Assembly (NCBI RefSeq): GCF_022835695.1
Contig: NZ_BQUV01000009.1
Span: 124,001 to 188,000 of the forward strand
DNA: 64,000 bases
Direction: 5' to 3'
Source: Bradyrhizobium sp. Ce-3
Lineage (GTDB): Bacteria; Pseudomonadota; Alphaproteobacteria; Rhizobiales; Xanthobacteraceae
The number at the start of each line of letters is the position of its first letter. The first letter of the stretch is position 1. The translations under genes and the position numbers were made by a program. Under the pieces are notes generated by a model. It was not told where the DNA came from. It ran no database searches and saw nothing but the letters and a program-made list of their open reading frames with translations. Positions 44,361 to 52,463 of this stretch are shown one piece after another.

Positions 44361-46304
44361 ATGTACAACGATTCTTTGTTCAACGCCTTCGCAAGGTCGT
44401 TTGAAGCGCGAAGCCAGACCGACATGTCGATGGCCGAGTATCTGGAGTCGTGTCGAAGTGATCCGATGCGATACGCCAATGCGGCCGAGCGGTTATTAGC
44501 GGCAATCGGTGAGCCCCAGATGATCGACACGGCCAAGGACCCACGCCTTGGCCGTATCTTTTTGAACCGTACGATCCGGTCGTATCCGGCCTTCGCCGGC
44601 TTCTACGGCATGGAGGACACGATCGAGCGCCTCGTCGGCTTCTTCCGCCACGCCGCGCAGGGCCTCGAAGAGCGCAAGCAGATCCTCTATCTGCTCGGAC
44701 CGGTCGGCGGCGGCAAGTCGTCGCTCGCCGAGCGCATCAAGGCGCTGATGGAGATCCATCCGATCTATGTGCTGAAGGCGGGTGACGAGTTGTCGCCGGT
44801 ATTCGAGAGTCCGCTCGGGCTGTTCGACCCCGAGCAGCTCGGGCCGATGATCGAGGAGAAGTACGGCATTCCGCGCCGCCGGCTGAGCGGGTTGATGTCG
44901 CCCTGGGCCTACAAGCGGCTCGAAGCCTTTGGCGGCGACATCTCGCAATTCCGCGTCGCGCGCATCCAGCCGTCCCGGCTGCGCCAGATCGCGGTCGCCA
45001 AGACCGAGCCCGGCGACGAGAACAACCAGGACATCTCCTCGCTGGTCGGCAAGGTCGACATCCGCAAGCTCGAGACCTACGCCCAGAACGATCCGGATGC
45101 GTACAGCTACTCCGGCGGCCTCAACCGCGCCAACCAGGGCGTGCTCGAGTTCGTCGAGATGTTCAAGGCGCCGATCAAGATGCTGCACCCGCTGCTGACC
45201 GCGACGCAGGAGGGCAACTACATCGGCACCGAGAACATCGGTGCGATCCCGTTCACCGGCATCATCCTCGCGCACTCCAACGAGGCCGAGTGGCAGAGCT
45301 TCAAGACCAACAAGAACAACGAGGCCTTCATCGACCGCATCTGCGTCATCAAGGTCCCGTACTGCCTGCGGGTCACCGAGGAGCAGAAGATCTACGAGAA
45401 GCTGATCCAGAGCTCCGAGCTGGCAGCCGCGCCGTGCGCGCCGGCCACGCTGGAAACGCTGGCCCGCTTCTCGGTGATGTCGCGGCTGCGCAAGCACGAG
45501 AACTCGACGCTGTTCGGCAAGATGCGGGTCTATGACGGCGAGAGCCTGAAGGAATCCGATCCGAAGGCGCGCAGCGTGCAGGAATACAAGGACGCGGCCG
45601 GCGTCGACGAGGGCATGGACGGCGTCTCCACCCGCTTTGCCTTCAAGGTGCTGGCCTCGACCTTCAACCACGACACCACGGAGGTCGGCGCCGACGCGGT
45701 GCATCTGATGTATGTGCTGGAGATGGCGATCCGCCGCGAGCAGCTGCCTGACGAGACCGAGAAGCGTTATCTCGAATTCATCAAGGCCGACCTCGCGCCG
45801 CGCTATGCCGAGTTCATCGGCAACGAGATCCAGAAGGCCTATCTGGAATCCTACGCCGACTACGGCCAGAACCTGTTCGACCGCTATGTCGACTACGCCG
45901 ATGCCTGGATCGAGGATCAGGACTTCAAGGATCCCGACACCGGCCAGCTGATGAACCGCGAGCTGTTGAACCAGGAACTGACCAAGATCGAGAAGCCGGC
46001 CGGCATCGCCAACCCGAAGGACTTCCGCAACGAGGTGGTCAAGTTCTCGCTGCGTTCGCGGGCGCACAATAACGGCAAGAACCCGAGCTGGACCTCCTAC
46101 GAAAAGGTTCGCGACGTGATCGAGAAGAGGATATTCTCGCAGGTCGAGGATCTGCTTCCGGTGATCTCGTTCGGTTCGAAGAAGGACGGCGAGACCGAGA
46201 AGAAGCACGGCGAGTTCGTCGAGCGGATGGTGGAGCGCGGTTATACCGAGCGCCAGGTCCGTCGGCTCGTCGAGTGGTATATGCGGGTGAAGCAGGCCGG
46301 CTAA
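44361..46304 (+). CDS. prkA: PrkA-type serine protein kinase (YeaG homologue)
   Basis: PrkA/YeaG is an AAA-fold serine kinase involved in adaptation to nutrient stress and stationary phase. The 647-aa product has an N-terminal AAA module with Walker A GPVGGGKSS (about residues 116-124), the stretch GLNRANQGVLEFVEMFKAPI in place of a standard Walker B, PFTGIILAHSNEAEW, and a C-terminal PrkA kinase domain (TSYEKVRDVIEKRIF, GYTERQVRRLVEWYMRV). ATG 44361 has GGAGAGAGGG just upstream; a GTG at 44346 precedes that site. It begins the prkA-yeaH-spoVR unit, which is conserved widely in proteobacteria. Confidence 0.95.
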   Translation: MYNDSLFNAFARSFEARSQTDMSMAEYLESCRSDPMRYANAAERLLAAIGEPQMIDTAKDPRLGRIFLNRTIRSYPAFAGFYGMEDTIERLVGFFRHAAQGLEERKQILYLLGPVGGGKSSLAERIKALMEIHPIYVLKAGDELSPVFESPLGLFDPEQLGPMIEEKYGIPRRRLSGLMSPWAYKRLEAFGGDISQFRVARIQPSRLRQIAVAKTEPGDENNQDISSLVGKVDIRKLETYAQNDPDAYSYSGGLNRANQGVLEFVEMFKAPIKMLHPLLTATQEGNYIGTENIGAIPFTGIILAHSNEAEWQSFKTNKNNEAFIDRICVIKVPYCLRVTEEQKIYEKLIQSSELAAAPCAPATLETLARFSVMSRLRKHENSTLFGKMRVYDGESLKESDPKARSVQEYKDAAGVDEGMDGVSTRFAFKVLASTFNHDTTEVGADAVHLMYVLEMAIRREQLPDETEKRYLEFIKADLAPRYAEFIGNEIQKAYLESYADYGQNLFDRYVDYADAWIEDQDFKDPDTGQLMNRELLNQELTKIEKPAGIANPKDFRNEVVKFSLRSRAHNNGKNPSWTSYEKVRDVIEKRIFSQVEDLLPVISFGSKKDGETEKKHGEFVERMVERGYTERQVRRLVEWYMRVKQAG

Positions 46305-46313
46305 TGCACGATC

Positions 46314-46337
46314 CGGAAAGCCGGCAACGGCTTTCCG
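46314..46337 (+). terminator. Perfect hairpin between prkA and yeaH
   Basis: CGGAAAGCCG-gcaa-CGGCTTTCCG: a 10-bp perfect stem with a 4-nt loop, 10 bp after the prkA stop. It lacks a following T-run, so it may stabilise the prkA 3' end or attenuate read-through and is not a full terminator. A second weaker inverted repeat ATGCGAT/ATCGCAT lies at 46363-46389. Confidence 0.5.
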
Positions 46338-46408
46338 TCCCGTCTCGTCCCGTCCAATAAGAATGCGATGCGACTGGTCATGATCGCATCCGGTGAGGCA
46401 GATGCAAC

Positions 46409-47686
46409 GTGGTCATGCATATCGTCGATCGGCGGCTGAATCCGGGTAGCAAGAGCCTGGAGAACCGTCAACGCTTCCTCCGGCGCGCCAAGGCGCTGGT
46501 GCAGGGAGCCGTCAAGAAGTCGTCGCAGGACCGGGACATCAAGGATGTCCTGGAGGGCGGCGAAGTGACAATCCCGCTGGACGGCATGGATGAACCGCGG
46601 TTCCGCCGCGAGGGCGGCACGCGTGACATGGTGCTGCCCGGCAACAAGAAGTTCGTCGAGGGCGACTGGCTGCAGCGCCCGAACCAAAGCGGCGCCAAGG
46701 GCTCCGGCGCGGGCGAGGGCGACAGCGAGGACGCCTTCCGCTTCGTGCTCAGCCGTGAGGAGTTCGTCGACCTTTTCCTCGACGACCTCGAGCTCCCGGA
46801 CCTCGCCAAGCGCAAGCTTGCGGAAACCGAGAGCGAGGGTATCCGGCGCGCCGGTTATGCGACCTCGGGCTCGCCCGCCAACATCTCGATCAGCCGCACG
46901 GTGAGCCGGGCACTGGCGCGCCGCGTCGCGCTGCGCCGGCCGCGCAAGGACGACATCGAGGCGCTCGAGGCGGAGCTGGCGGAGTGCGAGGACGAGACCC
47001 GCCGCCGCGAACTGCTCACGCTGCTCGAAGGGCTGAAGGCCAAGGTCAAGCGGATCCCGTTCATCGATCCGATCGACATCCGCTATCGCCGCTTTGAGAC
47101 CGTGCCGAAGCCGGTGGCGCAGGCCGTGATGTTCTGCCTGATGGATGTCTCGGGCTCGATGTCCGAGCACATGAAGGATCTGGCGAAGCGGTTCTACATG
47201 CTGCTCTACGTGTTCCTGAAGCGGCGCTACAAGCATGTCGAGATCGTCTTCATCCGGCACACCGACCGCGCCGAGGAGGTGGACGAGGATACGTTCTTCC
47301 ACGGACCGGCGTCCGGCGGCACACTGGTGTCGAGCGCGCTGGTTGCGATGAACGACATCGTCCGCACCCGCTTCCGTCCCGCCGACTGGAACATCTACGC
47401 CGCCCAGGCCTCGGACGGCGACAACATGACCTCCGATAGTGGGCTGACCGGACAGCTGCTGACCGACAAGATCCTGCCGGTCTGCCAGTTCTTCGCCTAT
47501 CTCGAGGTCGGCGAGGCCGCCAACTACACCTTCGACATGCCGGACTCCTCGCTCTGGACGCTCTATGAACGTCTGCGCAACGAGGGCGAGCCGCTGTCGA
47601 TGCGCAAGGTGAGTGAGCGCGGCGAGATCTTCCCGGTGTTCCAGGACCTGTTCAAGCGCCGCACCGCCAGTCAGGAAAGGGTATAG
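46409..47686 (+). CDS. yeaH: YeaH/DUF444 family protein (vWA domain)
   Basis: A 425-aa member of the DUF444 (YeaH) family. The N-terminal part is charged (IVDRRLNPGSKSLENRQRFLRRAK), with a Gly-rich linker (QSGAKGSGAGEGDSED), a coiled-coil-like Glu/Leu stretch (about residues 195-225), and a C-terminal von Willebrand A-like domain with the MIDAS-type motif FCLMDVSGSMSEHM and later TLVSSALVAMND. YeaH works with PrkA/YeaG; in enterobacteria the pair responds to nitrogen starvation and stationary phase. The start is GTG 46409 with GAGG about 10 bp upstream, or ATG 46415. The gene is followed after 4 bp by spoVR. Confidence 0.93.
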   Translation: MVMHIVDRRLNPGSKSLENRQRFLRRAKALVQGAVKKSSQDRDIKDVLEGGEVTIPLDGMDEPRFRREGGTRDMVLPGNKKFVEGDWLQRPNQSGAKGSGAGEGDSEDAFRFVLSREEFVDLFLDDLELPDLAKRKLAETESEGIRRAGYATSGSPANISISRTVSRALARRVALRRPRKDDIEALEAELAECEDETRRRELLTLLEGLKAKVKRIPFIDPIDIRYRRFETVPKPVAQAVMFCLMDVSGSMSEHMKDLAKRFYMLLYVFLKRRYKHVEIVFIRHTDRAEEVDEDTFFHGPASGGTLVSSALVAMNDIVRTRFRPADWNIYAAQASDGDNMTSDSGLTGQLLTDKILPVCQFFAYLEVGEAANYTFDMPDSSLWTLYERLRNEGEPLSMRKVSERGEIFPVFQDLFKRRTASQERV

Positions 47687-47690
47687 GTTG

Positions 47691-49235
47691 ATGGGGTCTT
47701 CCGGCGAACGGCTGTTCGAGGGCGCCGACTGGGATTTCCAGACGCTGCAGCGGATTCACGATGCCTGCGAGGAGATCGCGCGCAAGGAGCTCGGGCTCGA
47801 CGTCTATCCCAACCAGATCGAGGTGATCACCGCCGAGCAGATGCTCGATGCCTATTCCTCGGTCGGCATGCCGCTGTTCTACAAGCACTGGTCGTTCGGC
47901 AAGCAGTTCGCCTTCCAGGAAGCGTCCTATCGCAAGGGCCTGATGGGCCTCGCCTATGAGATCGTGATCAATTCCTCGCCGTGCATCTCCTATCTGATGG
48001 AGGAGAACACGGCGACGATGCAGACGCTGGTGATCGCGCACGCGGCGTTCGGCCACAATCACTTCTTCAAGAACAACTATCTGTTCAAGCAGTGGACCGA
48101 CGCCGACGGCATCCTCGACTATCTCGAATTCGCCAAGGGCTACATCGCGGCCTGTGAGGACCGCCATGGCCGCGAGACGGTGGAGCGGACGCTCGATGCC
48201 GCGCATGCGCTGATGTCGCATGGCGTCGACCGCTATCCCGGCAAGAAGACGCTCGACCTGCGGGCCGAGGAGAAGCGGGCCGGCGAGCGCCGGCAGCACG
48301 AGGAAGCGGTGTTCAACGATCTGTGGCGGACGGTGCCGAACGCCAAGGCCAAGAGCAAGGCGACACTCACCGCCGAGCGCCGCCGCGCGCTGCTCGGCCT
48401 GCCGCAGGAGAACATCCTCTACTTCCTCGAGAAGACCGCGCCGCGCCTTGCCCCCTGGCAGCGCGAGCTGATCCGCATCGTGCGTCACATCGCGCAGTAC
48501 TTCTACCCACAGGGCCAGACCAAGGTGATGAACGAGGGCACCGCGACCTACGTGCATTACCGCATCATGAGCCGGCTGCATCAGCAGGGCCGGATCACCG
48601 ACGGCAACTTCCTCGAATTCCTGCAGTCGCACACCAACGTGGTGTTCCAGCCCGAGTTCGACGATCGCCGCTATTCCGGCTTCAATCCTTATGCGCTCGG
48701 CTTTGCCATGATGCAGGACATCGAGCGCATCGTGAAGACTCCGGAGGACGAGGATCGCGACTGGTTCCCCGACATCGCCGGCAAGGGCGACGTCGAGGGC
48801 GTGCTGCGCGAGATCTGGAGCAATTACCGCGACGAGAGCTTCATCAACCAGTACCTCAGCCCGGCGCTGATCCGCCGCTTCCGCATGTTCCACCTGCACG
48901 ACGACCCCGCGGAAAGCCAGGGCATCAAGGTCGATGCGATCCATGACGAGCGCGGCTACCGCCGGGTGCGGCGCGAGCTGGCGCGGCAATATGATGTCGG
49001 TTTCGTCGACGCCAATATCGAGGTCATGGATGTCGATCTCGACGGCGATCGCCGGTTGATGCTGCGTCACACCACCGTGAAGGGCGCGCAGCTCAACGAG
49101 ACAGACACGCGGCGCGTGCTGCAGCATCTCGCCGATCTGTGGTCCTACGACGTTGCGCTGACTGAAGTCGACGGCACCGACAAGGTGCTGAAGGAATACG
49201 TGGTCAGCCCGCGTGCGGCGGCGGTCGCGGCCTGA
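47691..49235 (+). CDS. spoVR: SpoVR family protein
   Basis: A 514-aa SpoVR-family protein. The family is named from Bacillus subtilis cortex formation, but in non-sporulating proteobacteria (YcgB) it is a stress-linked cytoplasmic protein of unknown activity. Typical family stretches are PLFYKHWSFGKQFAFQEASYRKG, YEIVINSSPCISYLMEEN, FGHNHFFKNNYLF, and YFYPQGQTKVMNEGTATYVHY, which contains conserved His and Glu residues. ATG 47691 is 4 bp after the yeaH stop (a TTG directly upstream is possible); longer frames overlap yeaH. It completes the prkA-yeaH-spoVR set, which travels together in many genomes. Confidence 0.95.
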   Translation: MGSSGERLFEGADWDFQTLQRIHDACEEIARKELGLDVYPNQIEVITAEQMLDAYSSVGMPLFYKHWSFGKQFAFQEASYRKGLMGLAYEIVINSSPCISYLMEENTATMQTLVIAHAAFGHNHFFKNNYLFKQWTDADGILDYLEFAKGYIAACEDRHGRETVERTLDAAHALMSHGVDRYPGKKTLDLRAEEKRAGERRQHEEAVFNDLWRTVPNAKAKSKATLTAERRRALLGLPQENILYFLEKTAPRLAPWQRELIRIVRHIAQYFYPQGQTKVMNEGTATYVHYRIMSRLHQQGRITDGNFLEFLQSHTNVVFQPEFDDRRYSGFNPYALGFAMMQDIERIVKTPEDEDRDWFPDIAGKGDVEGVLREIWSNYRDESFINQYLSPALIRRFRMFHLHDDPAESQGIKVDAIHDERGYRRVRRELARQYDVGFVDANIEVMDVDLDGDRRLMLRHTTVKGAQLNETDTRRVLQHLADLWSYDVALTEVDGTDKVLKEYVVSPRAAAVAA

Positions 49236-49486
49236 GGATCACGCTCTCGCGATCGTGAGCGCGGCGCAGACCGCCGCGCGGAATGCTGGTCTTGCTCGGT
49301 GAACCTTCGTTTCCATCGAAGGCTCACATCATGAACATCACGGCAACAATCCGGGTTTGCAATCGCATCACGTGCCATGCGCGAACGCGATGCCGTCATG
49401 CGGGCATTTCGCGAGGCGTTCTTGGTGATTGCCTGCGCAGGCGCGGTTGATAAGGTGCGCCGCGTCAAGAAAACCAAGAAAAGGAT

Positions 49487-50683
49487 ATGCCCTTGTCAAC
49501 TCGCTCCCGCCTGGCGGGCTTCCTCGCCGTCGCCGCGCTCGCGACTTCGTCGAACTCGCCATCCATCGCAGCCGAAAGCGTCATCAGGATCGGAAACACC
49601 GCGCCCTACAGCGGCCCCGCGTCGGCCTACGGCACCATCGCACGCGCCGAGGCCGCCTATTTCCAGATGCTCAACGATCAGGGCGGCATCAACGGCCGCA
49701 AGATCGAGTTCGAGAGTCTCGACGACGCCTATTCGCCGTCGAAGACGGTCGAGCAGACCCGCAAGCTCGTCGAGCAGGACGAGGTGCTTGCGATCTTCAG
49801 CGCGGTCGGCACCGCGCCGAACATCTCCGTGCAGAAGTACCTGAACATCAAGCATGTGCCGCAGCTGTTCGTATCGTCAGGCGCGACGCGCTGGAACGAT
49901 CCGAAGCAGTTCCCGTGGACGGTCGGTTTCAATCCGACCTACGAGCTCGAAGGCCGGCTCTACGCAAAATACATCCTGCAGACCAAGCCGGACGCCAAGA
50001 TCGCCGTCATCACGCCGAACGAGGATGCCGGCAAGGACTATCTGAAGGGCTTCAAGGACGGGCTCGGCGAGCATGTCGGCCAGATCGTCGCGGAGACCAC
50101 CTACCTCACGACAGATCCGACCATCGATTCCCAGATGGTGACGATGCGCGAGTCCGGTGCCGACGTGTTCTTCGCCGAGGCGACGCCGAAATTCGCAGCG
50201 CAGGCGCTGCGCAAGGCGGCGAGCATGGGCTGGAAGCCGCTCACGATCCTGCCGACCGTCTCCAACTCGGTCTCCGCCGTGCTCGAGCCGGCCGGGCTCG
50301 AGAACGTCATCGGCGTCGTGACCGGGCTCTATCTGAAGGACCCGACCGATCCGCGCTGGGCCAACGATCCCGCACAGCAGGAGTTCTCCGCCTGGATGAA
50401 GAAGTATCAGCCGAATGCGAGCGCGGGCGATCTGTTCAACGTGCAGGGCTACACGGTCGCGCAGGTGATGGCGGCGGTGCTGAAGAACTGCAACGGCGAT
50501 TACAGCCGCGACAACATCATCAAGCAGGCGACCAATCTGAAGCCGCTCGAACTGCCGATGCTGCTGCCGGGCATCAAGGTGCAGACCGAGCCCGACAACG
50601 TGACGCCGATCCGCCAGATCCAGATGGCGCGGTTCGACGGCAAGTCCTGGGCGCTGTTCGGCGACGTGCTGAGCGACAAGTAG
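49487..50683 (+). CDS. ABC transporter substrate-binding protein (branched-chain amino acid/amide type)
   Basis: A 398-aa periplasmic binding protein of the LivJ-like type I fold. A signal peptide (about residues 1-29, ending SPSIAAES) is followed by IRIGNTAPYSGPASAYGTIARAEAAYFQMLNDQGGINGRK, KTVEQTRKLVEQDEVLAIFSAVGTAPN, and IAVITPNEDAGKDYLKGFKDGL. The ligand cannot be told from sequence; relatives bind branched-chain amino acids, amides, aromatic acids or other small acids. No permease or ATPase genes lie next to it, so it is an orphan component in this window. AAGGA is only 1 bp before ATG 49487, so the TTG at 49493 may be the real start. Confidence 0.9.
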   Translation: MPLSTRSRLAGFLAVAALATSSNSPSIAAESVIRIGNTAPYSGPASAYGTIARAEAAYFQMLNDQGGINGRKIEFESLDDAYSPSKTVEQTRKLVEQDEVLAIFSAVGTAPNISVQKYLNIKHVPQLFVSSGATRWNDPKQFPWTVGFNPTYELEGRLYAKYILQTKPDAKIAVITPNEDAGKDYLKGFKDGLGEHVGQIVAETTYLTTDPTIDSQMVTMRESGADVFFAEATPKFAAQALRKAASMGWKPLTILPTVSNSVSAVLEPAGLENVIGVVTGLYLKDPTDPRWANDPAQQEFSAWMKKYQPNASAGDLFNVQGYTVAQVMAAVLKNCNGDYSRDNIIKQATNLKPLELPMLLPGIKVQTEPDNVTPIRQIQMARFDGKSWALFGDVLSDK

Positions 50684-50702
50684 CCGGATGAACGCAACCG
50701 GG

Positions 50703-50724
50703 CCTTCCGACAGCGTTCGGAAGG
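50703..50724 (+). terminator. Hairpin downstream of the ABC binding-protein gene
   Basis: CCTTCCGA-cagcgt-TCGGAAGG, a perfect 8-bp stem starting 20 bp after the stop codon. No T-run follows, so it is probably an RNA 3'-end structure or a Rho-assisted terminator. Confidence 0.45.
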
Positions 50725-50852
50725 TCCGATCTCAGCCGGTTGGCGGCCACGATCAGCGATAGGTTTCGATCGGTTATAGAAATGCAATTTTAACGCGTGC
50801 CGGACCAGTGTGGATCATCGAGACTGCTGGTGTCCGGGAGTGCGTCCAAGCC

Positions 50853-51446
50853 ATGCGACCTGGTCAATATCTGCCTGATGTCGAGATCGGCAATTCCTTC
50901 TGGCGAATGCTTGGCCTGTTGTTCGCCGGCGTCGCTCTTACGCTGATTAGCACGGCCATAGTGTTTGATCGTTTTTCCGGCAAAGCGCCCGAGACCGGCA
51001 CCGTCGTGGCCGGCTATGTCGGTCTTGTTTTCTTTGGGCTCGGAGCTTGCGTCGCTGGCTGGAACCTTTTGTCGCCCAAGACACCAGTGCTTTTCATCAC
51101 CCGCGATGGCATCCGCGATACACGGTCGTCATGGAAGTTCCTGCCCTGGCAGTCGGTCGAGGCAATCTCCACTTGGCAGGTTCGTCGCGAACAGTTTCTT
51201 GTGCTGAAGTTGAGTCCGGCCGCGATGAGCCAATCGGCTACGACTACCACCGGGCGCACGCTGATCGCCCTGAACAAGATGCTCGGGTTGGAGGGCATCC
51301 CAATCAGCACCGGCACGCTGGCGGTCAATGCCGACGAGTTGCTCAGGACCTGCAACGCCTATCTCGCCGCCGCCCGCGCGCGGAAGACGAGACCGGTCGT
51401 GTTCTCGTCACCGCAAGCTGGCGTTGATCTTGTCGAGCACGGCTGA
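50853..51446 (+). CDS. STM3941-like small membrane protein
   Basis: A 197-aa protein with two membrane helices near the N-terminus (MLGLLFAGVALTLISTAIVF and VVAGYVGLVFFGLGACVAGW), followed by a cytoplasmic PH-like domain (VLFITRDGIRD, FLPWQSVEAISTWQV, EQFLVLKL). This layout fits the STM3941 family, whose function is unknown. Two starts are possible: GTG 50808 (212 aa) and ATG 50853; I prefer the ATG because family proteins begin close to the first helix. The codon use and GC are lower than in neighbours, suggesting a different history. Its 3' end overlaps the convergent korB 3' end by 39 bp. Confidence 0.6.
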   Translation: MRPGQYLPDVEIGNSFWRMLGLLFAGVALTLISTAIVFDRFSGKAPETGTVVAGYVGLVFFGLGACVAGWNLLSPKTPVLFITRDGIRDTRSSWKFLPWQSVEAISTWQVRREQFLVLKLSPAAMSQSATTTTGRTLIALNKMLGLEGIPISTGTLAVNADELLRTCNAYLAAARARKTRPVVFSSPQAGVDLVEHG

Positions 51447-52463
51447 GCCGGGGCACAGCGCCTGTTCGTCCAGCGTGTTGAGCGGCGTCTCGACAGTGTC
51501 GAGATGGGTGTGCAAATCCTCGGCATCCGGATCGACGTAAAGCAGCCCGGTGACGATCTGGCCCTTGGCCGCGTGCTTCTGCAGGAAGGTCTGGGCGCCG
51601 AGCCGATCATGCGGATCGTAGTCGGCATCGAGCTTGCGCAGCGCCAGCCTGGAGCCGTCGTGCTGCTCGACCACCTGCACGGTGCCGGGCGCGTAGTCGA
51701 CGCTGATCGGTTCGCGGCCGACCAGCACGTCGAGCCGGTTCACCGCGTCATTGTGCTCGCGGACATAGTCAAAACTCTTGGTCGAGCCGGCGTGGTTGTT
51801 GAAGGCGATGCAGGGGCTGATCACGTCGATGAAGGACGCGCCCTTGTGGCGGATCGCGGCGGCAATCAACGGAACCAATTGCGTCTTGTCACCGGAGAAG
51901 CTGCGCGCCACGAAGGTGGCCCCGAGCTGCAGCGCGATCGCGACCAGGTCGATCGCGTTGTCGGTGTTGGTGACGCCCTTCTTGGACTTCGAGCCACGGT
52001 CGGCGGTGGCCGAGAACTGGCCCTTGGTCAGGCCGTACACGCCGTTGTTCTCGACGATGTAGGTCATGTTGACGGCGCGGCGGATCGAGTGCGCGAACTG
52101 GCCGAAGCCGATCGAGGCGCTGTCGCCGTCGCCGGAGACGCCGAGATAGATCAGGTCGCGGTTGGCGAGGTTGGCGCCGGTCAAGACCGACGGCATGCGG
52201 CCATGCACCGAATTGAAGCCGTGCGAATTGCCGAGGAAATAGTCCGGCGTCTTCGACGAGCAGCCGATGCCGGAAATCTTCGCCACCCGGTGCGGTTCGA
52301 TCGAGAGCTCGTAGCAGGCCTCGATGATCGATGCGGTGATCGAATCGTGGCCGCAGCCGGCGCACAGCGTCGAGATCTTCCCCTCGTAGTCGCGATGGGT
52401 GTAGCCCAGCTCGTTCTTCTTCAGGCCGGGATGATGAAACTTCGGCTTTGCGATGTAGGTCAT
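51408..52463 (-). CDS. korB: 2-oxoacid:ferredoxin oxidoreductase subunit beta (KorB)
   Basis: KorB binds thiamine pyrophosphate and a [4Fe-4S] cluster and, with KorA, oxidatively decarboxylates a 2-oxoacid, most likely 2-oxoglutarate, to acyl-CoA with ferredoxin as acceptor. The 351-aa product has the four cluster cysteines at C34 and C37 (CAGCGHD), C68 (GIGCSS) and C218 (ISPCIAFNNH), and the TPP/Mg motif GVSGDGDSASIG with VENNGVYGLTKGQ. ATG overlaps the korA stop by 4 bp. The substrate is inferred from family similarity; other 2-oxoacids are possible. The gene's 3' end overlaps a convergent neighbour. Confidence 0.92.
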   Translation of the reverse strand: MTYIAKPKFHHPGLKKNELGYTHRDYEGKISTLCAGCGHDSITASIIEACYELSIEPHRVAKISGIGCSSKTPDYFLGNSHGFNSVHGRMPSVLTGANLANRDLIYLGVSGDGDSASIGFGQFAHSIRRAVNMTYIVENNGVYGLTKGQFSATADRGSKSKKGVTNTDNAIDLVAIALQLGATFVARSFSGDKTQLVPLIAAAIRHKGASFIDVISPCIAFNNHAGSTKSFDYVREHNDAVNRLDVLVGREPISVDYAPGTVQVVEQHDGSRLALRKLDADYDPHDRLGAQTFLQKHAAKGQIVTGLLYVDPDAEDLHTHLDTVETPLNTLDEQALCPGSAVLDKINASLR

